Source: Protonemura montana
Taxonomy: Eukaryota > Arthropoda > Insecta > Plecoptera > Nemouridae
DNA: 64,000 nucleotides
Reading direction: 5' to 3'
Assembly (NCBI GenBank): GCA_947568835.1
Contig: OX387609.1
Span: forward strand, 17,133,208-17,197,207
Shown: piece after piece, positions 33,401 through 45,273 of the stretch
Numbering within the stretch: position 1 is the stretch's first letter
Layout: each line of letters begins with the position of its first letter
Position numbers and translations under genes: made by a program
Notes under the pieces: generated by a model
What the model was told of the DNA's origin: nothing
Databases searched by the model: none
What the model saw: the letters and a program-made list of their open reading frames with translations, nothing else

Positions 33401-35123
33401 CCTGTACCATGTCTTGTCTGACATCACCGCATCCGATGTCCTCTAACAGGAAGCCTCGGACCGCACCATTCCGCCTCTCTGACATAAGACTTCCCAATCC
33501 CCTTATACTGCTCAAACGTAAGAAGAAAGAATTCCGCCATCTGATATCTACATCGCGGCAATCATTTCCATAATATACCCTGCCTCATGTACTGCCATAA
33601 GTCCTGCCCTATGTTATGCCCTATGCCCTGCCCCATGAACTGTATTATGTCCTGACTGACATCACGGCATCTGATGTCCTCATCCCAGAAAGCCGAGGAC
33701 CGCAATACTCCGCCTTCTGGCTTCAGCCAGTCCTGTCCTGTCCAATGACCTGTTCCATGTTATGCCCCACATCCTGCCGCATAGCTCCGACTATGTCAAA
33801 CACATCTTAGGTCTTATGTCCTCCCCCATGTCCTGTCGCATGTCATGCACTATGTCCTGCCCCATGTCCTGTACCAAGTCTTGTCTGACATCACCGCATC
33901 CGATGTCCTCTACCAGGAAGCCTCGGACCGCACTACTCCGCCTCCTCTGACCCATGACTTCCAAATCCCCTTATAGTGCTCCCAAGAAAGAAGAAAGAAT
34001 GCCGCCTGCTGATCTCTACATCGCGGCAATCATTTCCCACCCATACCCTGCCTCATGTACTGCCAAAGTCCTGCCCTATGTTATGCCCAATGCCCTGCCC
34101 CATGAACTGTACCATGTCTTGACTGACATCACGGCATCTGATGTCCTCATCCCAGAAAGCCGAGGACCCCAATACTCCGCCTTCTGCCTTCAGCCAGTCA
34201 TGTCCTGTACTATGTCCTGCCCCATGTTATGCCCCACATCCTGCCGCATATCCTGCCCAATGCCCCGACTATGTCGAACACATCTAACATCTTATGTTCT
34301 CCCCCATGTCCTGTCGCATGTCATGCACTATGTCCTGCCCCATGTCCTGTATCATGTCTTGTCTGACATCACCGCATCCGATGTCCTCTACCAGGAAGCC
34401 TCGGACCGCACTACTCCGCCTCCTCTGACCCATGACTTCCAAATCCCCTTATAGTGCTCCCAAGAAAGAAGAAAGAATGCCGCCTGCTGATCTACATCGG
34501 GGCAATCATTTATACCCATACCCTGCCTCATGTACTGCCATAAGTCCTGCCCTATGTTATGCCCTATGCCCTGCCCCATGAACTGTATTATGTCCTGACT
34601 GACATCACGGCATCTGATGTCCTCATCCCAGAAAGCCGAGGACCGCAATACTCCGCCTTCTGGCTTCAGCCAGTCCTGTCCTGTCCTATGACCTGCCCCA
34701 TGTTATGCCCCACATCCTGCCGCATATCCTGCCCAATGCCCCGACTATGTCAAACACATCTTGGGTCTTATGTCCTCCCCGATGTCCTGGGGCATGTCCT
34801 GCACCAAGTCCTGCCCCATGTCCTGCACCATGTCTTGTCTGACACCATCGCATCCGATGTCCTCATCCAGAATGCCGCGGACCCCGATACTTTGCCTTCT
34901 CAGACACATGGATTCCCAATTCATTTACACTGCTACTACGTTATAAGAAAGAATGCCCGCTAGATCGCGACCATCATTTTCACCGGAGACCAAACGCATC
35001 CTCCTCATCTCAGCTAGTTCTGCTCCATGTCCTGCCTTATGTCCTGATCCACATCCTGCCCCAAGTCCTGCCCCACGTTATGCCCTAAGCCCTGCCCTAT
35101 GTCCTGTACGATGTCCTGTTTCG
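30404..35123 (+). repeat. degenerate module region of block F, 11 modules
   Basis: Anchors lie at 30677, 31169, 31649, 32003, 32356, 32680, 33165, 33519, 33987, 34465 and 34944, in the same type order as block B. The offset to B is 20536, becomes 20537 after a one-base insertion (CCATTTCTTG against CCATTCTTG near 30893), and drops to 20410 after a 127-bp deletion between 32356 and 32680. This copy runs on into U2 and so shows the complete cassette order. Confidence 0.88.
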
Positions 35124-35143
35124 CCTCTCCCGCCTCCTCTGCA

Positions 35144-35296
35144 GTTCATTGCCTCTGACTTGCCGAAAGTTCATTGACCTCTGTTTTGCCGAAAGGTCAT
35201 TCGCCTCTGATTTGCCCATGTCATTGACCTCTGTCTTGCCGAAAGTTCATTGACCTCTCTTTAGCCGAAAGGTCATCGACCTTTGTCTTGCTGAAC
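35144..35296 (+). repeat. 26-bp tandem repeat with AGGTCA half-sites (copy 2)
   Basis: Six units as in the first copy, with all five half-sites retained. Confidence 0.86.
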
Positions 35297-35399
35297 AACA
35301 TCTCGACAAGAGCCAGAGCTTTCTGACCGTGCGCCACACAAAGGAGAGCAATCTCGAATCAGCAAGTCTAATCCGACGCCAGAGACACGTTGACGAGCC

Positions 35400-35474
35400 A
35401 TGAATTCCTCCACGGGCTTCGTCTGCGATCGTTGCAACAATGTCTTCACGTCGTTTGACGACTCGGACGGCTAA
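35400..35474 (+). pseudogene. 24-codon ORF with half C2H2 zinc finger (copy 2)
   Basis: Identical in translation to the frame at 20407, including the Cys pair (C9, C12), Phe16 and the TAA stop. Identity reflects the recent duplication and does not show selection. Confidence 0.22.
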
Positions 35475-35739
35475 CGTCCGAATGACACGGCGGCTTTCTA
35501 GCCTGCGCTACGGTAGTTAATATACACAACGGCTAATGTCGCAGGCAGTCAACGAGCCGCAAACATCGTTCCCTTCTACGTAGGATCCAGAATCACTCGA
35601 TACGGACCATCTCCCCGACGCGCCATGGTCTCGGTGCTCTCGCGTCACCCTCCGTTGCGCGGGGGGTTAGGTTGCCACCGACGCGTAATACCAGTCTTTT
35701 AGCTACAATAGATTAGGCTTAGTGGTGGTTGTTAGTTCA

Positions 35740-35761
35740 CCTCGTGGTGGTCGACACGAGG
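35740..35761 (+). other. perfect 7-bp hairpin at U2/array G junction
   Basis: Both arms and the loop are unchanged from 20747-20768, although the satellite that follows differs from array E within about 20 bp. Confidence 0.72.
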
Positions 35762-35782
35762 CTCCTGCCCCATGTCCTGCCC

Positions 35783-35854
35783 CATTTTCTGCTCCATGTA
35801 CCGCCCCATGTCCTGCCCCATTTTCTGCTCCATGTACCGCCCCATGTCCTGCCC
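35783..35854 (+). repeat. 36-bp x 2 variant-unit duplication at array G start
   Basis: A three-unit block beginning CATTTTCTGCTCCATGTACC is present twice, 36 bp apart. It is absent at the start of array E. It makes up part of the roughly 163 bp by which array G is longer than array E over the first 300-460 bp. Confidence 0.8.
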
Positions 35855-38800
35855 CATGTCCCATGTCATGCCCCATGTCCTGCCCCATGTCCTGCCCCAT
35901 GTCCTGTCCCATGTCCTGCTCCATGTCCTGCCCCATGTCCTGCCCCATGTCCTGCCCCATGTCCTGCCCCATGTCCTGCCCCATGTCCCATGTCCTGCCC
36001 CATGTCCTGCCCCATGTCCTGCCCCATGTCCTGCCCTATGTCCTGTCCCATGTCCTGCCCCATGTCCTGCCCCATGTCCTGCCCTATGTCCTGCCCCATG
36101 TCCTGCCCCATGTCCTGCCCCATGTCTTGCCCCATGTCCCATGTCCTGCCCCATGTCCTGCCCCATGTCCTGCCCCATGTCCTGCTCCATGTCCTGCCCC
36201 ATGTCCTGCCCCATGTCCTGCCCTATGTCCTGCCCCATGTCCTGCCCATGTCCTGCCCCATGTCCTGCCCTATGTCCTGCCCCATGTCCTGCCCCATGTC
36301 CTGCCCTATGTCCTGTCCCATGTCCTGTCCCATGTCATGTCCCATGTCCTGCTCCATGTCCTGCCCCATGTCCTGCCCCATGTCCTGCCCCATGTCCTGC
36401 CCTATGTCCTGCCCCATGTCCTGCCCCATGTCCTGCCCCATGTCCTGCTCCATGACCTGCCCCATGTCCCATGTCCTGCCCCATGTCCTGCCCCATGTCC
36501 TGCCCCATGTCCTGCCCTATGTCCTGTCCCATGTCCTGTCCCATGTCATGTCCCATGTCCTGCTACATGTCCTGCCCCATGTCCTGCCCCATGTCCTGCC
36601 CTATGTCCTGCCCCATGTCCTGCCCCATGTCCTGCCCCATGTCCTGCTCCATGACCTGCCCCATGTCCCATGTCCTGCCCCATGTCCTGCCCCATGTCCT
36701 GCCCCAAGTCCTGCCTCATGTCCTGCCCCATGTCCTGCCCCATGTCCTGCCCCATGTCCTGCCCCATGTCCTGCCCTATGTCCTGCCCCATGTCCTGCCC
36801 CATGTCCTGCACTATGTCCTGTCCCATGTCCTGTCCCATGTCCTGCCCCATGTCCTGCCCCATGTCCTTCCCTATGTCCTGTCCCATGTCCTGCCCCATG
36901 TCCTGCCCCATGTCCTGCTCCATGTCCTCCCCCTGTCCTGCCTCATGTCCCATGTCCTGCCCCGTGTCCTGCCCAATGTCCTGCCCCATGTCCTGCCCTA
37001 TGTCCTGTCCCATGTCCTGCCCCATGTCCTGCCCCATGTCCTGCCCCATGTCCTGCTCCATGTCTTTCCCCATGTCCCATGTCCTGCCCCATGTCCTGCC
37101 CCATGTCCTGCCCCATGTCCTGCCCCATGTCCTGTCCCATGTCCTGCCTCATGTCCTGCCCCATGTCCTGCCCCATAGCCTGGCCTATGTCCTGCCCCAT
37201 GTCCTGTCCCATGTCCTGCCCCATGTTTTGCCCATGTCCTGCCCCATGTCCTGCCCTATGTCCTGTCCCATGTCCTGCCCCATGTCCTGCCCCATGTCCT
37301 GTCCCATGTCCTGCCTCATGTCCTACCCCATGTCCTGCCCTATGTCCTGCCCCATGTCCTGCCCCATGTCCTGCCCCATGTCCTGCCCCATGTCCTGCCC
37401 CATGTCCTGTCCCATGTCATGTCCCATGTCCTGCTCCATGTCCTGCCCCATGTCCTGCCCCATGTCCTGCCCTATGTCCTGCCCCATGTCCTGCCCCATG
37501 TCCTGCCCCATGTCCTGCCCCATGTCCTGCCCTATGTCCTGCCCCATGTCCTGCCCCATGTCCCATGTCCTGCCCCATGTCCTGCCCCTTGTCCTGTCCC
37601 ATTTCCTGCCCCATGTCCTGCCCCATGTCCTGCCCCATGTCCTGCCCCATGTCCTGCCCCATGTCCTGCCCCTTGTCTTGCCCCATGTCCCATGTCCTGC
37701 CCCATGTCCTGCCCCATGTCCTACCCCATGTCCTGCCCTATATCCTGTCTTATGTCCTGCCCCATGTCCTGCCCCATGTCCTGCTCCATGTCCTGCCCCA
37801 TGTCCTGCTCCATGTCCTATGTCCTGCCCCATGTCCTGCCCCATGTCCTGTCCCATGTCCTGCCTCATGTCCTGCCCCATGTCCTGCCCCATGTCCTGCC
37901 CCATGTCCTGCACCATGTCCTGTCCCATGTCCTGCCCCATGTCATGCCCCATGTCCTGCCCCATGTCCTGCCCCATGTCCCATGTCCTGCCCCATGTCCT
38001 GCCCTTTGTCCTGTCCCATTTCCTGCCCCATGTCCTGCCCCATGTCCTGCCCCATGTCCTGCCCCATGTCCTGCCCCATGTTCTGCCCCATGTCCTGCCC
38101 TATGTCTTGCCCCATGTCCCATGTCCTGCCCCATGTCCTGCCCCATGTCCTGCCCCATGTCCTTCCCTATGTCCTGTCCTATGTCCTGCCCCATGTCCTG
38201 CCCCATGTCCTGCTCCATGTCCTCCCCCTGTCCTGCACCATGTCCCATGTCCTGCCCCATGTCCTGCCCCATGTCCTGCCCCATGTCCTGCCCTATGTCC
38301 TGTCCCATGTCCTGCCCCATGTCCTGCCCCATGTCCTGCCCTATGTCCTGCCCCATGTCTTGCCCCATGTCCCATGTCCTGCCCCATGTCCTGCCCCATG
38401 TCCTGCCCCATGTCCTGCCCTATGTCCTGCCCCATGTCCTGCCCCATTTTCTGCTCCATGTTCCACCCCATGTCCTGCCCCATGTCCCATGTCATGCCCC
38501 ATGTCCTGCCCCATGTCCTGCCCCATGTCCTGTCCCATGTCCTGCTCCATGTCCTGCCCCATGTCTTACCTCATGTCCCATGTCCTGCCTCATGTCCTGC
38601 CCCATGTCCTGCCCCATATCCTGCCCCATGTCCTGCCCCATGTCCTGCCCCATGTCCTGTCCCATGTCCTGCCCAATGTCCTGCCCCATGTCCTGCTCCA
38701 TGTCCTGCCCCATGTCCTGCCCCATGTCCTGCACTATGTCCTGCCCCATGTCCTGCCCCATGTCCTGCCCCATGTCCTGCCCTATGTCCTGCCCCATGTC

Positions 38801-39196
38801 CTGCCCCATGTCCTGCCCCATGTCCTGTCCCATGTCATGTCCCATGTCCTGCTCCATGTCCTGCCCCATGTCCTGCCCCATGTCCTGACCTATGTCCTGC
38901 CCCATGTCCTGCCCCATGTCCTGCCCCATGTCCTGCCCCATGTCCTGCCCCATGTCCTGCCCCATGTCCTGCCCCATGTCCCATGTCCTGCCCCATGTCC
39001 TGCCCCTTGTCCTGTCCCATTTCCTGCCCCATGTCCTACCCCATGTCCTGCCCCATGTCCTGCCCCATGTCCTGCCCCATGTCCTGCCTCATGTCCTGCC
39101 CCATGTCTTGCCCCATGTCCCATGTCCTGCCCCATGTCCTGCCCCATGTCCTGCCCCATGTCCTGCCCTATGTCCTGTCTTATGTCCTGCCCCATG

Positions 39197-39852
39197 TAAT
39201 GCCCCATGTCCTGCTCCATGTCCTCCCCCTGTCCTGCCCTATGTCTTATGTCCTGCCCCATTTCCTGCCCCATGTCCTGCTCCATGTCCTGCCCCATGTC
39301 CTGCCCCATGTCCCGCTCCATGTCCTCCCCCTGTCCTGCCTCATGTCCCATGTCCTGCCCCATGTCCTGCCCCATGTCCTGCCCCATGTCCTGCCCCATG
39401 TCCTGCCCCATGTCCTGTCCCATGTCCTGCCCCATGTTTTGCCCCATGTCCTGTCCAATGTCCTGCCTTATGTCCTGCCCCATGTCCTGCCCCATGTCCT
39501 GCCCCATGTCCTGCCCCATGTCCTGCCCTATGTCCTGCCCCATGTCCTGCCCCATGTCCTGCCCTATGTCCTGTCCCATGTCCTGTCCCATGTCCTGCCC
39601 CATGTCCTGCCCCATGTCCTTCCCTATGTCCTGTCCCATGTCCTGCCCCATGTCCTGCCCTATGTCCTGCTCCATGTCCTGTCCCATGTCCTGCCCCATG
39701 TCCTGCCCCATGTCCTGCCCCATGTCCTGCCCTATGTCCTGTCCCATGTCCTGCCCCATGTCCTGCCCCATGTCCTGCCCCATGTCCTGCCCCATGTCTT
39801 TCCCCATGTCCCATGTCCTGCCTCATGTCCTGCCCCATGTCCTGCCCCATAG
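39197..39852 (+). repeat. higher-order repeat alpha, 653-bp form
   Basis: Landmark ends at 39199 and 39852, one 12-bp unit longer than its counterpart at 24025-24668 in array E. Confidence 0.8.
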
Positions 39853-40859
39853 CCTGGCCAATGTCCTGCCCCATGTCCTGTCCCATGTCCTGCCCCATGT
39901 TTTGCCCCATGTCCTGCCCCATGTCCTGCCCTATGTCCTGTCCCATGTCCTGCCCCATGTCCTGCCCCATGTCCTGTCCCATGTCCTGCCTCATGTCCTA
40001 CCCTATGTCCTGCCCCATTTCCTGCCCCATGTCCTGCCCCATGTCCTGCCCCATGTCCTGCCCCATGTCCTGCCCCATGTCCTGCCCCATGTCTTGCCCC
40101 ATGTCCCATGTCCTGCCCCATGTCCTGCCCCATGTCCTACCCCATGTCCTGCCCTATGTCCTGTCTTATGTCCTGCCCCATGTCCTGCCCCATGTCCTGC
40201 TCCATGTCCTGCCCCATGTCCTGCTCCATGTCCCATGTCCTGCCCCATGTCCTGCCCCATGTCCTGTCCCATGTCCTGCCTCATGTCCTGCCCCATGTCC
40301 TGCCCCATGTCCTGCCCCATGTCCTGCCCCATGTCCTGTCCCATGTCCTGCCCCATGTCATGCCCCATGTCCTGCCCCATGTCCTGCCCCATGTCCCATG
40401 TCCTGCCCTTTGTCCTGTCCCATTTCCTACCCCATGTCCTGCCCCATGTCCTGCCCCATGTCCTGCCCCATGTCCTGCCCCATGTCCTGCTCCATGTCCT
40501 CCCCCTGTCCTGCCCCATGTCCCATGTCCTGCCCCATGTCCTGCCCCATGTCCTGCCCCATGTCCTGCCCCATGTCCTGTCCCATGTCCTGCTCCATGTC
40601 CTACCCCATGTCTTACCTCATGTCCCATGTCCTGCCTCATGTCCTGCCCCATGTCCTGCCCCATATCCTGCCCCATGTCCTGCCCCATGTCCTGCCCCAT
40701 GTCCTGTCCCATGTCCTGCCCAATGTCCTGCCCCATGTCCTGCTCCATGTCCTGCCCCATGTCCTGCCCCATGTCCTGCCCTATGTCCTGCCCCATGTCC
40801 TGCCCCATGTCCTGCCCCATGTCCTGCCCTATGTCCTTCCCCATGTCCTGCCCCATGTC

Positions 40860-43800
40860 CTGCCCCATGTCCTGTCCCATGTCATGTCCCATGTCCTGCT
40901 CCATGTCCTGCCCCATGTCCTGCCCCATGTCCTGCCCTATGTCCTGCCCCATGTCCTGCCCCATGTCCTGCCCCATGTCCTGCCCCATGTCCTGCCCCAT
41001 GTCCTGCCCCATGTCCTGCCCCATGTCCCATGTCCTGCCCCATGTCCTGCCCCATGTCCTGTCCCATGTCCTGCCCCATGTTTTGCCCCATGTCCTGTCC
41101 AATGTCCTGCCTTATGTCCTGCCCCATGTCCTGCCCCATGTCCTGCCCCATGTCCTGCCCCATGTCCTGCCCTATGTCCTGCCCCATGTCCTGCCCCATG
41201 TCCTGCCCTATGTCCTGTCCCATGTCCTGTCCCATGTCCTGCCCCATGTCCTGCCCCATGTCCTTCCCTATGTCCTGTCCCATGTCCTGCCCCATGTCCT
41301 GCCCTATGTCCTGCTCCATGTCCTGTCCCATGTCCTGCCCCATGTCCTGCCCCATGTCCTGCCCCATGTCCTGCCCCATGTCCTGCCCCATGTCCTGCCC
41401 AATGTCTTGCCCCATGTCCCATGTCCTGCCCCATGTCCTGCCCCATGTCCTACCCCATGTCCTGCCCTATGTCCTGTCTTATGTCCTGCCCCATGTCCTG
41501 CCCCATGTCCTGCTCCATGTCCTGCCCCATGTCCTGCTCCATGTCCCATGTCCTGCCCCATGTCCTGCCCCATGTCCTGTCCCATGTCCTGCCTCATGTC
41601 CTGCCCCATGTCCTGCCCCATGTCCTGCCCCATGTCCTGCCCCATGTCCTGTCCCATGTCCTGCCCCATGTCATGCCCCATGTCCTGCCCCATGTCCTGC
41701 CCCATGTCCCATGTCCTGCCCTTTGTCCTGTCCCATTTCCTACCCCATGTCCTGCCCCATGTCCTGCCCCATGTCCTGCCCCATGTCCTGCCCCATGTCC
41801 TGCTCCATGTCCTCCCCCTGTCCTGCCCCATGTCCCATGTCCTGCCCCATGTCCTGCCCCATGTCCTTCCCCATGTCCTGCCCTATGTCCTGTCCCATGT
41901 CCTGCCCCATGTCCTGCCCCATGTCCTGCCCTATGTCCTGCCCCATGTCTTGCCCCATGTCCCATGTCCTGCCCCATGTCCTGCCCCATGTCCTGCACCA
42001 TGTCCTGCCCTATGTCCTGCCCCATGTCGTGCCCCATTTTCTGCTCCATGTTCCACCCCATGTCCTGCCCCATGTCCCATGTCATGCCCCATGTCCTGCC
42101 CCATGTCCTGCCCCATGTCCTGTCCCATGTCCTGCTCCATGTCCTGCCCCATGTCTAACCTCATGTCCCATGTCCTGCCTCATGTCCTGCCCCATGTCCT
42201 GCCCCATATCCTGCCCCATGTCCTGCCCCATGTCCTGCCCCATGTCCTATCCCATGTCCTGCCCAATGTCCTGCCCCATGTCCTGCTCCCTGTCCTGCCC
42301 CATGTCCTGCCCCATGTCCTGCCCTATGTCCTGCCCCATGTCCTGCCCCATGTCCTGCCCCATGTCCTGCCCTATGTCCTTCCCCATGTCCTGCCCCATG
42401 TCCTGCCCCATGTCCTGTCCCATGTCATGTCCCATGTCCTGCTCCATGTCCTGCCCCATGTCCTGCCCCATGTCCTGCCCTATGTCCTGCACCATGTCCT
42501 GCCCCATGTCCTGCCCCATGTCCTGCCCCATGTCCTGCCCCATGTCCTGCCCCATGTCCTGCCCTATGTCCTGCCCCATGTCCTGCCCCATGTCCTGCCC
42601 CTTGTCCTGTCCCATTTCCTGCCCCATGTCCTGCCCCATGTCCTGCCCCATGTCCTGTCCCATGTCATGTCCCATGTCCTGCTCCATGTCCTGCCCCATG
42701 TCCTGCCCCATGTCCTGCCCTATGTCCTGCCCCATGTCCTGCCCCATGTCCTGCCCCATGTCCTGCCCCATGTCCTGCCCCATGTCCTGCCCCATGTCCT
42801 GCCCCATGTCCCATGTCCTGCCCCATGTCCTGCCCCATGTCCTGTCCCATGTCCTGCCCCATGTTTTGCCCCATGTCCTGTCCAATGTCCTGCCTTATGT
42901 CCTGCCCCATGTCCTGCCCCATGTCCTGCCCCATGTCCTGCCCCATGTCCTGCCCTATGTCCTGCCCCATGTCCTGCCCCATGTCCTGCCCTATGTCCTG
43001 TCCCATGTCCTGTCCCATGTCCTGCCCCATGTCCTGCCCCATGTCCTTCCCTATGTCCTGTCCCATGTCCTGCCCCATGTCCTGCCCTATGTCCTGCTCC
43101 ATGTCCTGTCCCATGTCCTGCCCCATGTCCTGCCCCATGTCCTGCCCCATGTCCTGCCCCATGTCCTGCCCCATGTCCTGCCCCATGTCTTGCCCCATGT
43201 CCCATGTCCTGCCCCATGTCCTGCCCCATGTCCTACCCCATGTCCTGCCCTATGTCCTGTCTTATGTCCTGCCCCATGTCCTGCCCCATGTCCTGCTCCA
43301 TGTCCTGCCCCATGTCCTGCTCCATGTCCCATGTCCTGCCCCATGTCCTGCCCCATGTCCTGTCCCATGTCCTGCCTCATGTCCTGCCCCATGTCCTGCC
43401 CCATGTCCTGCCCCATGTCCTGCCCCATGTCCTGTCCCATGTCCTGCCCCATGTCATGCCCCATGTCCTGCCCCATGTCCTGCCCCATGTCCCATGTCCT
43501 GCCCTTTGTCCTGTCCCATTTCCTACCCCATGTCCTGCCCCATGTCCTGCCCCATGTCCTGCCCCATGTCCTGCCCCATGTCCTGCTCCATGTCCTCCCC
43601 CTGTCCTGCCCCATGTCCCATGTCCTGCCCCATGTCCTGCCCCATGTCCTTCCCCATGTCCTGCCCTATGTCCTGTCCCATGTCCTGCCCCATGTCCTGC
43701 CCCATGTCCTGCCCTATGTCCTGCCCCATGTCTTGCCCCATGTCCCATGTCCTGCCCCATGTCCTGCCCCATGTCCTGCACCATGTCCTGCCCTATGTCC

Positions 43801-44400
43801 TGCCCCATGTCGTGCCCCATTTTCTGCTCCATGTTCCACCCCATGTCCTGCCCCATGTCCCATGTCATGCCCCATGTCCTGCCCCATGTCCTGCCCCATG
43901 TCCTGTCCCATGTCCTGCTCCATGTCCTGCCCCATGTCTAACCTCATGTCCCATGTCCTGCCTCATGTCCTGCCCCATGTCCTGCCCCATATCCTGCCCC
44001 ATGTCCTGCCCCATGTCCTGCCCCATGTCCTATCCCATGTCCTGCCCAATGTCCTGCCCCATGTCCTGCTCCCTGTCCTGCCCCATGTCCTGCCCCATGT
44101 CCTGCCCTATGTCCTGCCCCATGTCCTGCCCCATGTCCTGCCCCATGTCCTGCCCTATGTCCTTCCCCATGTCCTGCCCCATGTCCTGCCCCATGTCCTG
44201 TCCCATGTCATGTCCCATGTCCTGCTCCATGTCCTGCCCCATGTCCTGCCCCATGTCCTGCCCTATGTCCTGCCCCATGTCCTGCCCCATGTCCTGCCCC
44301 ATGTCCTGCCCCATGTCCTGCCCCATGTCCTGCCCCATGTCCTGCCCCATGTCCCATGTCCTGCCCCATGTCCTGCCCCTTGTCCTGTCCCATTTCCTGC
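40860..44400 (+). repeat. 1783-bp tandem segmental duplication
   Basis: About 40.86-42.6 kb recurs at 42.64-44.4 kb at a constant offset of 1783 bp, including the CATTTTCTGCTCCATGTTCC marker and a TCTAACCTCATG variant (near 42155 and 43938) that is TCTTACCTCATG elsewhere. That shared variant shows that the two copies are each other's closest relatives. Confidence 0.82.
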
Positions 44401-44569
44401 CCCATGTCCTACCCCATGTCCTGCCCCATGTCCTGCCCCATGTCCTGCCCCATGTCCTGCCTCATGTCCTGCCCCATGTCTTGCCCCATGTCCCATGTCC
44501 TGCCCCATGTCCTGCCCCATGTCCTGCCCCATGTCCTGCCCTATGTCCTGTCTTATGTCCTGCCCCATG

Positions 44570-45273
44570 TAATGCCCCATGTCCTGCTCCATGTCCTCCC
44601 CCTGTCCTGCCCTATGTCTTATGTCCTGCCCCATGTCCTGCCTCATGTCCTGCCCCATGTCCTGCCCTATGTCCTGTTTCATGTCCTGCCCCATTTCCTG
44701 CCCCATGTCCTGCTCCATGTCCTGCCCCATGTCCTGCCCCATGTCCCGCTCCATGTCCTCCCCCTGTCCTGCCTCATGTCCCATGTCCTGCCCCATGTCC
44801 TGCCCCATGTCCTGCCCCATGTCCTGCCCCATGTCCAGTCCCATGTCCTGCCCCATGTTTTGCCCCATGTCCTGTCCAATGTCCTGCCTCATGTCCTGCC
44901 CCATGTCCTGCCCCATGTCCTGCCCCATGTCCTGCCCCATGTCCTGCCCTATGTCCTGCCCCATGTCCTGCCCCATGTCCTGCCCTATGTCCTGTGCAAT
45001 GTCCTGTCCCATGTCCTGCCCCATGTCCTGCCCCATGTCCTTCCCTATGTCCTGTCCCATGTCCTGCCCCATGTCCTGCCCCATGTCCTGCTCCATGTCC
45101 TGTCCCATGTCCTGCCCCATGTCCTGCCCCATGTCCTGCCCCATGTCCTGCCCTATGTCCTGTCCCATGTCCTGCCCCATGTCCTGCCCCATGTCCTGCC
45201 CCATGTCCTGCCCCATGTCTTTCCCCATGTCCCATGTCCTGCCTCATGTCCTGCCCCATGTCCTGCCCCATAG
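44570..45273 (+). repeat. higher-order repeat alpha, 701-bp form
   Basis: Landmark ends at 44572 and 45273. It is followed after 643 bp by another TAG unit (45916), the same 701 then 643 pattern as 27969, 28670, 29313. Confidence 0.82.

Larger units (their letters stand above)
35124..35761. other. cassette right part U2, copy 2
   Basis: Matches 20131-20768 at offset 14993 with two substitutions (35536 and 35624). The 26-bp repeat is at 35144-35296 and the hairpin at 35740-35761. Array G follows directly. Confidence 0.75.
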
